From the NCBI GenBank assembly GCA_039028895.1, contig JBCCHF010000021.1:40541-104540 (forward strand): a stretch of DNA of 64,000 nt. Direction: 5' to 3'. A program made the translations under genes and the position numbers. The DNA comes from JAHDCJ01 sp039028895 (GTDB taxonomy: Bacteria > Bacteroidota > Bacteroidia > Chitinophagales > Saprospiraceae). A model generated the notes under the pieces. The model saw only the letters and a program-made list of their open reading frames with translations, searched no databases and was not told where the DNA came from. Position 1 is the stretch's first letter, and each line of letters opens with the position of its first letter. Shown here piece by piece: positions 52,851-62,537 of the stretch.

Positions 52851-55800
52851 ATGTCTTCCAGCAAAATCAACACTCCTTTATTCAGCCCTTCTGATGCAGA
52901 GGAAATAGTTTTATCTTTTTTTAACCTTACCGGAAAGGCCAGTAAGCTCGTTGGCTTTGAAGATCTGAATTTCAAATTTTTAGATCAGTCTGGCAAGACA
53001 TATATTCTAAAAATTGCACGTTCCGAACCTGTTGGTGATGAATTGGATATGCAGAATGCCATCATGCAACACCTGGCTGTTAAGGATTTGCCGTTCATTC
53101 TGCCAGAAGTGGTACCTAACATAAAAGGTGAGCTAATGACCGAAATTACAGATGGTAACGGTCGGGCTCGCTTGATGAGGTTGCTGACCTGGGTGCCAGG
53201 CAGGATTTGGGCATATGTCAATCCTCGAAGGTCAGGGTTGCTTAAGAAGTTGGGCAAATCTGTCGGCTTGCTCAACGCAGCTTTGAGCGATTTTCACCAT
53301 CCAATGACAAAACGGAACGATGGATGGGATCTCGCTCAATCCATTTGGGTAAAAGAAATTTTTCATTTCATAAAGGAGGATAATCATCGTCAGATTGCCG
53401 ATTACTTTTTTCAGCTTTTTGAAGAGGCTTTACCTAAACTAAAATCCCTTCGGAAACAAGTCTGTCATAATGATGCTAACGACTATAATGTTTTGGTCGA
53501 TGAAAATCTTGAAGATCCATCCATAAATGGATTTATCGACTTTGGCGATAGTATTTTCACTCAAACCATTAACGAATTGGCAATTTGTATTGCCTATGTA
53601 ATCAACGAACAACCAGATCCATTGTCTGCTGCTGTACATCTAGTAAGTGGTTTTAACGAGATTGTACCCTTGAAAGCAGAAGAACTTGAAATTCTGTACG
53701 GATTAGTAGGGACAAGGATTTTGGTCTCTGTAGCTTCCGCTGCAAAAAACAAGGTTTTGCAGCCCAATAATGAGTATCTCCAAATAAACGCAAAACCTGG
53801 ATGGGAGACCCTTGAGAAATGGATTACCATTAACCCCAGATATGCCTATTACTGTTTTCGACAGGCTTGTGGGATGGTGCCTTGTCCAAAAGAAGAGGTG
53901 TTCAATAATTGGTTGCAGGAAAATGCGATTAGAATTGAAGATCTTTTTGGCAGTGAGTTTGCTCAAAAATCCATTGGGCAACTGGATTTTTCAGTAGGCA
54001 GCACAGCATTTGGGAATAACTCAAATTTTGACAGTTATCCAGCTTTTGCCCGAACGGTTCGCAATATGCTTGAAGAACTTGAAATTGAGATAGGCATAGG
54101 CGGATATGGAGAGACAAGACCGTTTTATACGACAGACGCTTACCAGGTAATCGGTAACAACGGACCCAGATGGAGAACCGTTCATTTGGGAACCGATGTT
54201 TGGGCTAAAGCCGGGACTGCCATTTTTACGCCGTGGGACGGGACAGTCCATAGTTTTCAAAACAACCCTGCCGAAAGAGATTATGGGCCAACGATAATTC
54301 TCCAACACCAGATGGATGACGGGCAAATGTTTTATTCGTTATATGGTCATTTGGATAAAGCTTCTATTGAAAATCTGAATGTCGGACAAACCATCAAAAA
54401 AGGAAACTTGCTTTCCCGGATTGGCCCGGCACCGGAAAATGGAAACTGGCCTCCTCATCTTCATTTTCAGATTATCCTCGATTTGATAGGTAACAAAGGT
54501 GATTTCCCAGGGGTCGCTTTTCCTGACGAAAAGGAAATTTGGTTAAGCATTTGTCCAAATGGGATTAATGGTACCAAAGGCGGAAGGCAAATCCCCGGAT
54601 ATTCCAATAAAGAATTAACAGCTTTAAGAAAAAAGATATTGTCTCAAAACCTGAGTCTTTCCTTCAAAAAGCCATTACATATTGTCAGAGGGTATATGCA
54701 ATATTTATATGATGCAGACGGTCGCCGTTATTTGGATACCAATAATAATGTGCCTCATGTCGGTCATCAAAATCCGAATGTTGTAAAGGCTGCTCAGAGA
54801 CAAATTGCGGTTTTAAACACCAATACCCGTTACCTCCACGACACCATTGTGCGTTATGCCGAAGAGTTATTGGCCACTTTCCCTTCAGAACTGAGTGTTT
54901 GTCATTTTGTGAATTCAGGATCTGAAGCGAATGAATTGGCACTTCGTATGGCCAAAATTTACAGCAGGCAACAAGATATGATAGCTGTTGAGCATGGCTA
55001 TCATGGTAATACTGGTGGCTGCATTGATATTAGTTCTTACAAATTTGATGGGAAGGGTGGAGCAGGGGTACCTCCTTTTACCCATATTGTTCCAATTCCC
55101 GACACCTACAGAGGTCTTTACAGGTATGGGATATCAAATCTGGGACAGCAATATGCAGATCATGTTTCTGCTGTAATTGAAAAGGTGAAGGGCGAAGGGC
55201 GAAATATTGCAGGGTTTATTTGCGAAAGCATTTTAAGTTGCGGTGGTCAGGTTGTCCTTCCTGAAGGCTATCTTCAGGCAGCATACGCCGCCGTTAGAGC
55301 GGCAGGAGGGGTTTGCATTGCGGATGAAGTGCAGGTAGGATTTGGCCGTTCTGGAGATGCTTTTTGGGCCTTTGAGTTACAGGGGGTAATTCCAGACATT
55401 ATTACACTGGGCAAACCCATAGGCAATGGTCATCCATTAGCAGCTGTTGTGACTACAAAAGCAGTAGCAGATGCTTTCAATAATGGAATGGAATACTTTA
55501 ACACCTTTGGAGGTAATCCTGTTTCCTGCGCAATTGGGCGAGCTGTTCTAAAAGAGATAAAAACCAATAACCTCCAGGAAAATGCTCGCAATACGGGCAA
55601 CTTCATGAAAACCCATTTGGAAAGGTTGAAAGCTGACCACCAGATAATCGGCGATGTGAGAGGGTATGGTCTATTTCTTGGGTTTGAACTGGTAAAAAGC
55701 AGAGATACGCTAGAACCTGCAACAGAAGCCGCTTCCTATCTCAAAAACAGGATGAAAGACCTAGGCGTTTTGATCAGTACAGACGGTCCCTATGAAAACG

Positions 55801-55901
55801 TCATTAAGATTAAACCCCCCCTTTGTTTCAATATCGACAACGCTCACTTCTTTATAGAAACTTTAGGCACGGTCTTAAGGGAAGATTTCCTGAATCATTA
55901 A
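52851..55901 (+). CDS. Three-domain fusion: HYKK-like kinase, M23 peptidase fold, class III phospho-lyase
   Basis: A 1016-residue cytosolic protein (no signal peptide). Residues about 15-340 are an APH-fold kinase: CHNDANDYNVLV with His206, Asp208, Asn213, then IDFGD with Asp230, closest in pattern to hydroxylysine kinase (HYKK). Residues about 440-545 form a lysostaphin-like M23 zinc site: His445, Asp449 (HLGTDV), His500 and HLHF (536-539). Residues about 600-1010 are a class III PLP enzyme with CIADEVQVGFGRSG and Lys855 (TLGKPIGNGHP), similar to the ETNPPL/PHYKPL phospho-lyases. Likely reaction: phosphorylate hydroxylysine or ethanolamine and split the phosphoester to an aldehyde or semialdehyde. 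The role of the M23 module in a cytosolic chain is obscure. It is the last gene of a close run from 50192. Confidence 0.9.
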   Translation: MSSSKINTPLFSPSDAEEIVLSFFNLTGKASKLVGFEDLNFKFLDQSGKTYILKIARSEPVGDELDMQNAIMQHLAVKDLPFILPEVVPNIKGELMTEITDGNGRARLMRLLTWVPGRIWAYVNPRRSGLLKKLGKSVGLLNAALSDFHHPMTKRNDGWDLAQSIWVKEIFHFIKEDNHRQIADYFFQLFEEALPKLKSLRKQVCHNDANDYNVLVDENLEDPSINGFIDFGDSIFTQTINELAICIAYVINEQPDPLSAAVHLVSGFNEIVPLKAEELEILYGLVGTRILVSVASAAKNKVLQPNNEYLQINAKPGWETLEKWITINPRYAYYCFRQACGMVPCPKEEVFNNWLQENAIRIEDLFGSEFAQKSIGQLDFSVGSTAFGNNSNFDSYPAFARTVRNMLEELEIEIGIGGYGETRPFYTTDAYQVIGNNGPRWRTVHLGTDVWAKAGTAIFTPWDGTVHSFQNNPAERDYGPTIILQHQMDDGQMFYSLYGHLDKASIENLNVGQTIKKGNLLSRIGPAPENGNWPPHLHFQIILDLIGNKGDFPGVAFPDEKEIWLSICPNGINGTKGGRQIPGYSNKELTALRKKILSQNLSLSFKKPLHIVRGYMQYLYDADGRRYLDTNNNVPHVGHQNPNVVKAAQRQIAVLNTNTRYLHDTIVRYAEELLATFPSELSVCHFVNSGSEANELALRMAKIYSRQQDMIAVEHGYHGNTGGCIDISSYKFDGKGGAGVPPFTHIVPIPDTYRGLYRYGISNLGQQYADHVSAVIEKVKGEGRNIAGFICESILSCGGQVVLPEGYLQAAYAAVRAAGGVCIADEVQVGFGRSGDAFWAFELQGVIPDIITLGKPIGNGHPLAAVVTTKAVADAFNNGMEYFNTFGGNPVSCAIGRAVLKEIKTNNLQENARNTGNFMKTHLERLKADHQIIGDVRGYGLFLGFELVKSRDTLEPATEAASYLKNRMKDLGVLISTDGPYENVIKIKPPLCFNIDNAHFFIETLGTVLREDFLNH

Positions 55902-56542
55902 TCGTTTAGTGAATCTTTGTGCAGCCCTTTGTGATTCTTGGCGGTGAAAAAAGGCTTGTTTTCCTCTTCACTAATCACTCGCTTACATGGCATATCCTTT
56001 CCGGGAACAATAACTATTTCAAGAGAATCTGATGAGCTGTTTCCAGAAAAATGCCGGTGTAAGAGAAATACACCATCTCGACTTACAAATATGAAGATCA
56101 TTATTCGGGGAGGGCCATCGATTGGTGAGAATATCCATAAGGATAATCAAATTGTCTGTAAGCTGGCAGGCAGGAATACAGCGGCTGTCTTGATTTATCA
56201 GGAAAGAAAATTTTTTATCCTTCCAACCAACAAAAGATTCTTTAAACCTTTTGTTAAAACAAAAATTTATCCTTCTTGATATCTATTCAGACATAAGGAT
56301 CCGCCAAATCCCTGACTGCCAGCTTCCCGACAATTCAAAGGGGTTCTTTTGAATAATTCTTAACCAAAGACCTTCTGCTTTTTTTGGGATTACAGGGAAA
56401 TTAGCCTTTACGATTTCAATTTCTTGGAAAAATCTTTCCTTTCCTATCCAAATTTTGTTTATTTTTTAGTATTCAAAAACCCAAATTTTGAACATAAAAA
56501 ACTGATAATTAATTGGTTATATTTGTAAATCTTCAGGTTTAG
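55902..56542. other. Gap with no confident gene
   Basis: A 641-base stretch between the fusion gene and the helical-repeat gene. A minus-strand frame at 55898-56101 reads like real protein (SRDGVFLLHRHFSGNSS) but is short, overlaps the upstream stop and is not recognised. A plus-strand frame to 56279 also is not convincing. The rest is AT-rich with a candidate -7 box at its right end. Confidence 0.3.
56518..56525 (+). promoter_or_regulatory. Candidate -7 element for the helical-repeat gene
   Basis: TATATTTG fits TAnnTTTG, 17 bases before the ATG, giving a leader of roughly 10 bases. A TTTG at 56487-56490 is 27 bases upstream, too far for an ideal -33. Confidence 0.45.
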
Positions 56543-58069
56543 ATGGCTAAAAAAGATTCCCTGTTTCGGTTAATAAAGTCAATGGACCGTTCTGAAAAAG
56601 GCTACTTCAAGAAGTTTGCCTCGATGTATTCTGGAAAACGATCTCAAAATTACCTTCGATTATTCGAAGAAATAGATAAGCAATCCAACTATGATGAGAA
56701 AAAAATAAAAGAAAAATTCAAAGGAGAAAAACTGCTCAATAATTTTTCAGTCGCAAAAAATTATTTGGCTGACACAATCCTGAAGGCCTTGAAAGGTTAT
56801 AAAGTTGCTGAAAATAATCGGCAGGAGATCACCACTTACCTCACATCTGCTCGCATCCTGTTTAAAAAAGGTTTGTTCGACGAACGAAAAACACTCTTGG
56901 CAAAAGCAAGGGAACTGGCTACACAGGGGGAAGAATTTAACCTGATGGTTGAAGTTATCGCAGAAGAAATTCTTTCAAATATCCATAACCCGCTAGCTGG
57001 AAGTCTTGACAGGATCAATGAACTATTGAAGGAACGCCGTGATATTTACAAGGTCATGGACAATGTCGACCAGATTCTCTTATTCTATTACCAAGTATTT
57101 CATTTGAGATTAAAATCGATGGAACTGGATCAGATCGACAAGAATGACCTGGAAGTGATCATGAAGGAGCCACTTTTGCAGGATGAAAGCAATTGTTTGT
57201 CCATCCATTCAAAAAGCTACTTTTTTCTATGTTGGCAATACTTTTTTGAGTTTAAAGAAGATTTGACGAAGGCATTAGATTATTCAAAAAAATATCTACA
57301 ATTACTCCGCGATAATCCTGATTTTACAAAACGAAGAGATGCCCAAAATCATATTTTCAGTCTTTACAATTATATGAATCGGGCGAGAACAGCAGGTATT
57401 TATGACGAGTTTCCCGAAGTGCTCAGGGAAATGAAGAGCATTCAACCTAAATATTTTGCTTTAAAAGTATTTCTTTTCGAAGCGTTGACCGATAATGAAT
57501 TGATCTACATAATACATGGTCACCGCCTTGATCTTTTTGAAGATACCTTGAACCGGATACTTAAAGGGCATAAGCAGTTTGACGGTTATATGAGAACGTA
57601 TTCCAAACAAGAACATCTCTACCTGGTGTCTATTGTATACATGATCAAAGGAGATTTCGAGACAGCCCTGGAGTGGAACCTGAAAACACTCGATCTATCC
57701 AAAGAAGACGCTACAAGACAGGACTATGGACTTAGTAGCAGATTGCTCAACCTGATCATTCATCTTGAGCTCGGAAACACCTATTATCTTGGCAATGTTA
57801 CCAGGTCGTTGAAACGGTTTATTAAGAAAAATCCCAAACCGCTTGAAGTTGAAAAGATCATTCTGCGCTTTATTGATCGCCTTTCAGCTGCACCTGATAA
57901 GACTACATACGAAAAACACCTGATAAAGATGTTTGAAGAGGTTGGCGAGAAATTGGCAGCTACCAATAGATTCGATCATACCTTAACTCACTTTGACATA
58001 AAATGCTGGATTGATAGTAAGTTGAAAAACGCCACGATGGCAGAAATCTATTCTTCGAAACCGTTTTGA
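56543..58069 (+). CDS. Helical-repeat protein, function unknown
   Basis: A 508-residue cytosolic protein with many amphipathic helices resembling TPR/SEL-type solenoids (e.g. YLTSARILFKKGLFDERKT, ARELATQGEEFNL). It starts MAKKDSLFRLIKSMDRSEKG, a pattern I associate with Bacteroidota proteins of unknown role. Its stop overlaps that of the convergent GH1 gene by 22 bases. No enzyme motif is visible. Confidence 0.78.
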   Translation: MAKKDSLFRLIKSMDRSEKGYFKKFASMYSGKRSQNYLRLFEEIDKQSNYDEKKIKEKFKGEKLLNNFSVAKNYLADTILKALKGYKVAENNRQEITTYLTSARILFKKGLFDERKTLLAKARELATQGEEFNLMVEVIAEEILSNIHNPLAGSLDRINELLKERRDIYKVMDNVDQILLFYYQVFHLRLKSMELDQIDKNDLEVIMKEPLLQDESNCLSIHSKSYFFLCWQYFFEFKEDLTKALDYSKKYLQLLRDNPDFTKRRDAQNHIFSLYNYMNRARTAGIYDEFPEVLREMKSIQPKYFALKVFLFEALTDNELIYIIHGHRLDLFEDTLNRILKGHKQFDGYMRTYSKQEHLYLVSIVYMIKGDFETALEWNLKTLDLSKEDATRQDYGLSSRLLNLIIHLELGNTYYLGNVTRSLKRFIKKNPKPLEVEKIILRFIDRLSAAPDKTTYEKHLIKMFEEVGEKLAATNRFDHTLTHFDIKCWIDSKLKNATMAEIYSSKPF

Positions 58070-59436
58070 GCTACTACTTTTCTGAGCCATTTCGCTGAAG
58101 CTTTTGGCGTCCGCTCCAGCGTTTCAAAGTCTACATAATGTAAGCCGAATCGTTTGGCATAACCAGATGCCCATTCGAAATTGTCCATTAATGACCATGC
58201 GAAATAGCCACCAAGATGTACGCCGTTCCCTATGGCTTTATGTGCTTCTGCCAGGTACGTTTTGTAGTAGTTTAATCTTGGTTTGTCATCAACATGCCCA
58301 TTGATCATTTTGTCATCAAAAGCACCTCCGTTTTCAGTGATAATAATTTCCGGGCGATCGTATCTTTCGTCGATCCATTCCAAGAGCTTTCGGAAACCCC
58401 AAGGCACTATTGGCCAACCCATCTCGGTACGTTGCCAGGCTGGATCTGCTGATAATTTGATATCCTGATCAGCTAAGAGGCCACCATTTTCATAAACTGA
58501 ACCTTCAACGATGTGGCCGCCTGCATCGCTAACAAGCATGGTCGAGTAGTGATTGAGGCCAAAAAAATCTGCCGACCCTTTCAGCAGTTCTTTTTCGCTT
58601 TCGCTGAATGCGGGTAAGCGAGGGCCCAGTCTTTCGATCATCGAATCAGGGTATCTACCTTTATAGACGGGATCCATAAACCATGATAGCATAAACTCAA
58701 GGGCACGTTGTGCGGCTGTAATGTCTTTTGGGTCATTGGAGGCCGGTTCTCTCCAATCGCAATTACAGGTAATGCCGATTCTTCCTCCTTGTCCTGGTTG
58801 ATATTTTTCGCGAAACAGGGCCACCGTTTTGGCATGTGCCAAGAGTAGGTTATGCCCTGCGATATAAGGCTCGGTATTGGAAATTCTTCCAGGTGCAAAA
58901 ACACCAAGGCCATAGCCTAAAACCGTGACGACCCATGGTTCGTTAAAGGTGATCCAGTTTTTTACCCGGCCTCCAAACCGTTCAAAACAAAGGTCTGCAT
59001 ATTGGGTAAAGGCCTCTATAATTGAAGCATTAAGCCAACCATCCTTTTCAATCTCAAGCGCCAGCGGGAGGTCCCAGTGGAAGAGCGTTATCCATGGCTC
59101 AATATCATTTTCGATAAGGGTGTCAATAAGATCTGAATAGAACTGTACACCTTTTTCATTGATCTCATCCGTTCCGGAAGGAAAAATCCTGGGCCATGCT
59201 ATAGAGAATCGATAGGCTTTCAGGCCCATGGCCTTCATCATAGCCACATCGTCCTTCATTTTATGATAATGATCGCAGGCAATCTGGCCATGATCATTAT
59301 TGTCGACTTTGCCGGGGATCATGCAAAAGGCATCCCATATGGACGGTCCTTTGCCATCTGTGGCTGAGGCGCCTTCTATCTGGAAAGAAGAGGTTGCAGA
59401 ACCCCAGATAAAATCAGGAGGAAAAGAGAGGCTCAT
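58048..59436 (-). CDS. GH1 beta-glucosidase
   Basis: From the ATG at 59436 the protein is 462 residues, the normal GH1 length; the longer frame upstream lacks family similarity. FPPDFIWGSATSSFQIEGA opens the barrel, the acid/base Glu166 is in TFNEPWVV and the nucleophile Glu369 in IITENGG. It hydrolyses beta-linked glucosides such as cellobiose in the cytosol, as no signal peptide is present. It is divergent from the S46 peptidase across 221 bases and overlaps the upstream-strand helical-repeat gene by 22 bases at its end. Confidence 0.93.
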   Translation of the reverse strand: MSLSFPPDFIWGSATSSFQIEGASATDGKGPSIWDAFCMIPGKVDNNDHGQIACDHYHKMKDDVAMMKAMGLKAYRFSIAWPRIFPSGTDEINEKGVQFYSDLIDTLIENDIEPWITLFHWDLPLALEIEKDGWLNASIIEAFTQYADLCFERFGGRVKNWITFNEPWVVTVLGYGLGVFAPGRISNTEPYIAGHNLLLAHAKTVALFREKYQPGQGGRIGITCNCDWREPASNDPKDITAAQRALEFMLSWFMDPVYKGRYPDSMIERLGPRLPAFSESEKELLKGSADFFGLNHYSTMLVSDAGGHIVEGSVYENGGLLADQDIKLSADPAWQRTEMGWPIVPWGFRKLLEWIDERYDRPEIIITENGGAFDDKMINGHVDDKPRLNYYKTYLAEAHKAIGNGVHLGGYFAWSLMDNFEWASGYAKRFGLHYVDFETLERTPKASAKWLRKVVAQNGFEE

Positions 59437-59657
59437 CTTTTTTTTGTCAAAGGTAGGAAATAGTAAGATTTTCAAAAAAAACACTTTGGGTAAGAATGTT
59501 GTTTCCTTTCCAGGAAAACGAAAAATTGAATATTGTTTAACTCTATTTTTGAAGTCTATCTTTACTTTGAAGTAGATATGAATATTTCCAGATACTACAG
59601 TACCTTTGAAAACAAAATCATCACCATATAAAGTGAATAAATAAAATATTTGACAAA

Positions 59658-61811
59658 ATGAAGATACGCATCTTAATACTATTTGCCCTTTTCTTTTCGC
59701 TTCCAACATGGATGCTTGCCAATGAAGGTATGTGGTTCCTAATGCACATCGAACGGTTAAATCAACGCGATATGGAGAATATGGGACTTCAACTCACTGC
59801 TGAAGAAATCTACAGTATCAATAATCAAAGTTTAAAAGATGCAATTGTGCAATTTAATGGCGGTTGTACTGGAAGTATCATTTCTGGGAGTGGCCTTTTA
59901 CTTACGAATCACCATTGTGGGTACGACCTTATTGCCGAATTATCAACTGCAGAACAAAATCACTTAAATAATGGATTTTGGGCGGGTACCCATCAAGACG
60001 AACTGAAACCGCAAAGGATATATGTCCGGTTTTTTGTGAGAATGGATGATGTTTCAGAACGAATTCTCTCAAAGGTAAATAGTACCATGACGGAAAAAGA
60101 ACGTGAAGCTGTTATTAATCAGGAGATTGCAAAAATCAAGGAAGAAAATAATGAAGGTGGGAAGTACTCCGTTTCAGTGCGTCCTTTCTACCAAGGAAAC
60201 GAATACTATTACTTTGTTTACCAAGATTTTACGGATGTGCGATTGGTAGGTACACCTCCCAAAAGTGTCGGGAGCTACGGGGGCGATACCGATAACTGGG
60301 AGTGGCCTCGTCATACTGGAGATTTCGCATTGTTTAGGGTATACGGTGATGCTGATGGAAATCCTGCGCGATACTCAATTGATAATGTACCCTTAAAGAC
60401 AAATTACCACTTGCCTGTTAGCATTGATGGCGTACAAGAGGATGACTTTGCAATGATACTTGGATATCCGGGAAGAACCAATCGCTGGATGCCTGCAGAA
60501 GGTATTGAACGAAATGTAAAATATGCTTATCCGGCCTGGGTAGAAGCATCAAAAGTTAGCATGGATGTGATGAAGAAATATATGGACCAAGATGAGGCCA
60601 TCAACTTAATGTATACATCAAAATATGCAAGCATAGCTAACTATTGGAAAAATCGAAAAGGGATGATTGAGGCCTTAACTTTGCATAAAACAGCCGAGAC
60701 CAAACGTGAAATCGAGAAGAAGTTTAATAAGTGGGCGAATAAAAAATCGAATAAATCTACATACGGTGATGTGATCTCCAAGATCAATAATTACTATAGC
60801 CTCACAAATGATAAATCAAAGCATGATAATTACCTTAGGATGTTGTTGCGGTCTAGCAAATTTTCGGTTTTGGCCTATCGCTTAGGTTCAAGATTTTATG
60901 ACTACGCCGAAGCTAACGAGAAGAAACGTATGGAATTATTGCCACGCTTAAAAGCATTCATTGAAGCGTCCTATCAGGATTATCATTTACCACTTGAAAA
61001 GGAAATTTTAGCCGAGCAAATCAAACTTTATGCTTTAAATTCGGAATACTCCGTGCCACAGGCAATTGTCGAAATCGCTGAAAAAAAGGATTACCTTGGC
61101 TATGTAGATGCTATGTTTTCTCTGTCTATGTTCTCTTCCAAAGAAAGGGCTTTGGCATTCCTGCAATATCCAGATGCTTATTTATTGAATAATGACCCAC
61201 TTCACAAATTATCATTGGAGCTATTTACAAAATATAATGAGCAACCCGAAGAGCTAGAGCAACCTATTAATGACTTTAAAGCTTCATTTCGGTTGCTGGT
61301 TGACGGAATGCGAAAATCAAAAATCAGCAGAATAACATATCCAGACGCCAATAGTACTCTCCGTCTCACCTACGGTACAGTAAGGGCCTTGCCCGAAGAC
61401 CCCAGGAATGATGCTACCATAAATAATTATACCACCTTCAAGGGAATGGTGAAAAAGTACAAGCCAGGAGATCTTGAGTTTGATATGCCAAAGGACATGA
61501 TTAGTATGTACGAGAAGAAGGATTTTGGACGATACGCTAATAGCCAGGGACAACTTTCTATCAATTTCCTTACAGATAATGATATAACAGGCGGGAATTC
61601 TGGTTCTCCTGTCCTCAACGGTAAGGGAGAGTTAATAGGTTTGGCCTTTGATGGAAATATAGAGGCAATGGCAGGAGATGTAATATTTGATGAAAATCTT
61701 CAACGCACCATAAACGTAGATATCCGATATGTTCTCTGGTTGATAGACAAATTTTCGAACGCAAGTAACATTGTAGATGAATTGACAATTGTCTCAGAAA
61801 AGGACCGATAA
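59658..61811 (+). CDS. S46-family dipeptidyl-peptidase, DPP7-like
   Basis: A 717-residue periplasmic serine exopeptidase with a signal peptide (MKIRILILFALFFSLPTWMLA). It removes dipeptides from peptide N termini for nutrition. Catalytic His lies in LTNHHCGYD (85-86) and Ser648 in GGNSGSPVL. The specificity position reads Gly666 (LAFDGN), as in DPP7, which prefers hydrophobic residues, rather than Arg of DPP11. Full length with a normal N terminus after the signal. It would provide dipeptides to cytosolic aminopeptidases. Confidence 0.92.
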   Translation: MKIRILILFALFFSLPTWMLANEGMWFLMHIERLNQRDMENMGLQLTAEEIYSINNQSLKDAIVQFNGGCTGSIISGSGLLLTNHHCGYDLIAELSTAEQNHLNNGFWAGTHQDELKPQRIYVRFFVRMDDVSERILSKVNSTMTEKEREAVINQEIAKIKEENNEGGKYSVSVRPFYQGNEYYYFVYQDFTDVRLVGTPPKSVGSYGGDTDNWEWPRHTGDFALFRVYGDADGNPARYSIDNVPLKTNYHLPVSIDGVQEDDFAMILGYPGRTNRWMPAEGIERNVKYAYPAWVEASKVSMDVMKKYMDQDEAINLMYTSKYASIANYWKNRKGMIEALTLHKTAETKREIEKKFNKWANKKSNKSTYGDVISKINNYYSLTNDKSKHDNYLRMLLRSSKFSVLAYRLGSRFYDYAEANEKKRMELLPRLKAFIEASYQDYHLPLEKEILAEQIKLYALNSEYSVPQAIVEIAEKKDYLGYVDAMFSLSMFSSKERALAFLQYPDAYLLNNDPLHKLSLELFTKYNEQPEELEQPINDFKASFRLLVDGMRKSKISRITYPDANSTLRLTYGTVRALPEDPRNDATINNYTTFKGMVKKYKPGDLEFDMPKDMISMYEKKDFGRYANSQGQLSINFLTDNDITGGNSGSPVLNGKGELIGLAFDGNIEAMAGDVIFDENLQRTINVDIRYVLWLIDKFSNASNIVDELTIVSEKDR

Positions 61812-61856
61812 TATCAAGTTATTAACCTCTATTCAGGAATTAAAAATGTATGAAAT

Positions 61857-62135
61857 CGAGGAGTATTAGGTGCAGATGTCATCATTGACCATAATAAGGA
61901 ATTGAAGGGCAGTTTACCTGCTGGGTTTTCTTTTTCAGACAGCCCTACAGACTTGAGGTTGAAATATGGAGTTCCTACCTCCGAATATGGGAGTGAACCT
62001 CCCCATGCTTATAAATACGAACCGGATACCAGAAAGTACCCAAAGGTGAATTTAAAAGTAATCTACAGTCTTAAGGGTGAAGATTTCAGATCCATTTCCT
62101 CGGTTATAATGATTTTTCAGCAGCTGTTAGCCTGA
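61857..62135 (+). pseudogene. Decayed fragment of an unrecognised protein gene
   Basis: An open stretch with coherent protein character but no proper start: it follows a stop and reads GADVIIDHNKELKGSL, GFSFSDSPTDLRLKYGVPTS and KVIYSLKGEDFRSISS before ending. Only the 3' part of a gene seems to survive. No family could be assigned; the short-domain look recalls immunity-type or other small proteins. Confidence 0.4.
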
Positions 62136-62172
62136 ATCTTGGTACATGATGAAAGCTGTAACTAAGTAAGCT

Positions 62173-62520
62173 TCAGCTGACCAATGGCAGCTTGCAGAAT
62201 GAACTGCCATATTCACGAACCCATTTCAATTGTCCGCCAAAATTGTATTTAGCGACTACCCCCAGGCCAAGTCCTCTAGCGTCTACCAAACTGGTACATG
62301 GTCCTGGATCAAAATGAACTCTCCATTTCAGCAAAATTGTGGATCCATTGAAAAGTGCTATCTGAGTTATATCGAGCTACAAATCCCGTGAATGTATCTG
62401 CAACTCCTATATGGAAGAACCAGACGAGGGATCAAAATCTGCTTGGTCATAAAGATTTCCGGAAATAAATACAGCATCACCAGAGACCTTGAAGGCTAAA
62501 ATGTTTACTTGCAGAGAAAC
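62173..62520 (-). pseudogene. Frameshifted relic of a beta-propeller (SBBP-like) repeat protein
   Basis: Successive pieces in different minus-strand frames read VSGDAVFISGNLYDQADFDP, then TFTGFVARYNSDSTFQWIHN, then VHFDPGPCTSLVDARG with VVAKYNFGGQLKWVREYG, ending at a stop near 62173. The pattern FDPGPGT...FVxKYxxxGxxxWV is that of SBBP repeats of secreted Bacteroidota proteins. At least two frameshifts separate the pieces and the upstream part is missing, so the gene is dead. Confidence 0.5.
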
Positions 62521-62537
62521 AGTAACAAAATGCCAAA

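Noticed and set aside
59437..59709. Extended start of the GH1 gene
   Set aside because: The extra 91 codons are unlike GH1 proteins and overlap the start of the S46 gene on the other strand.
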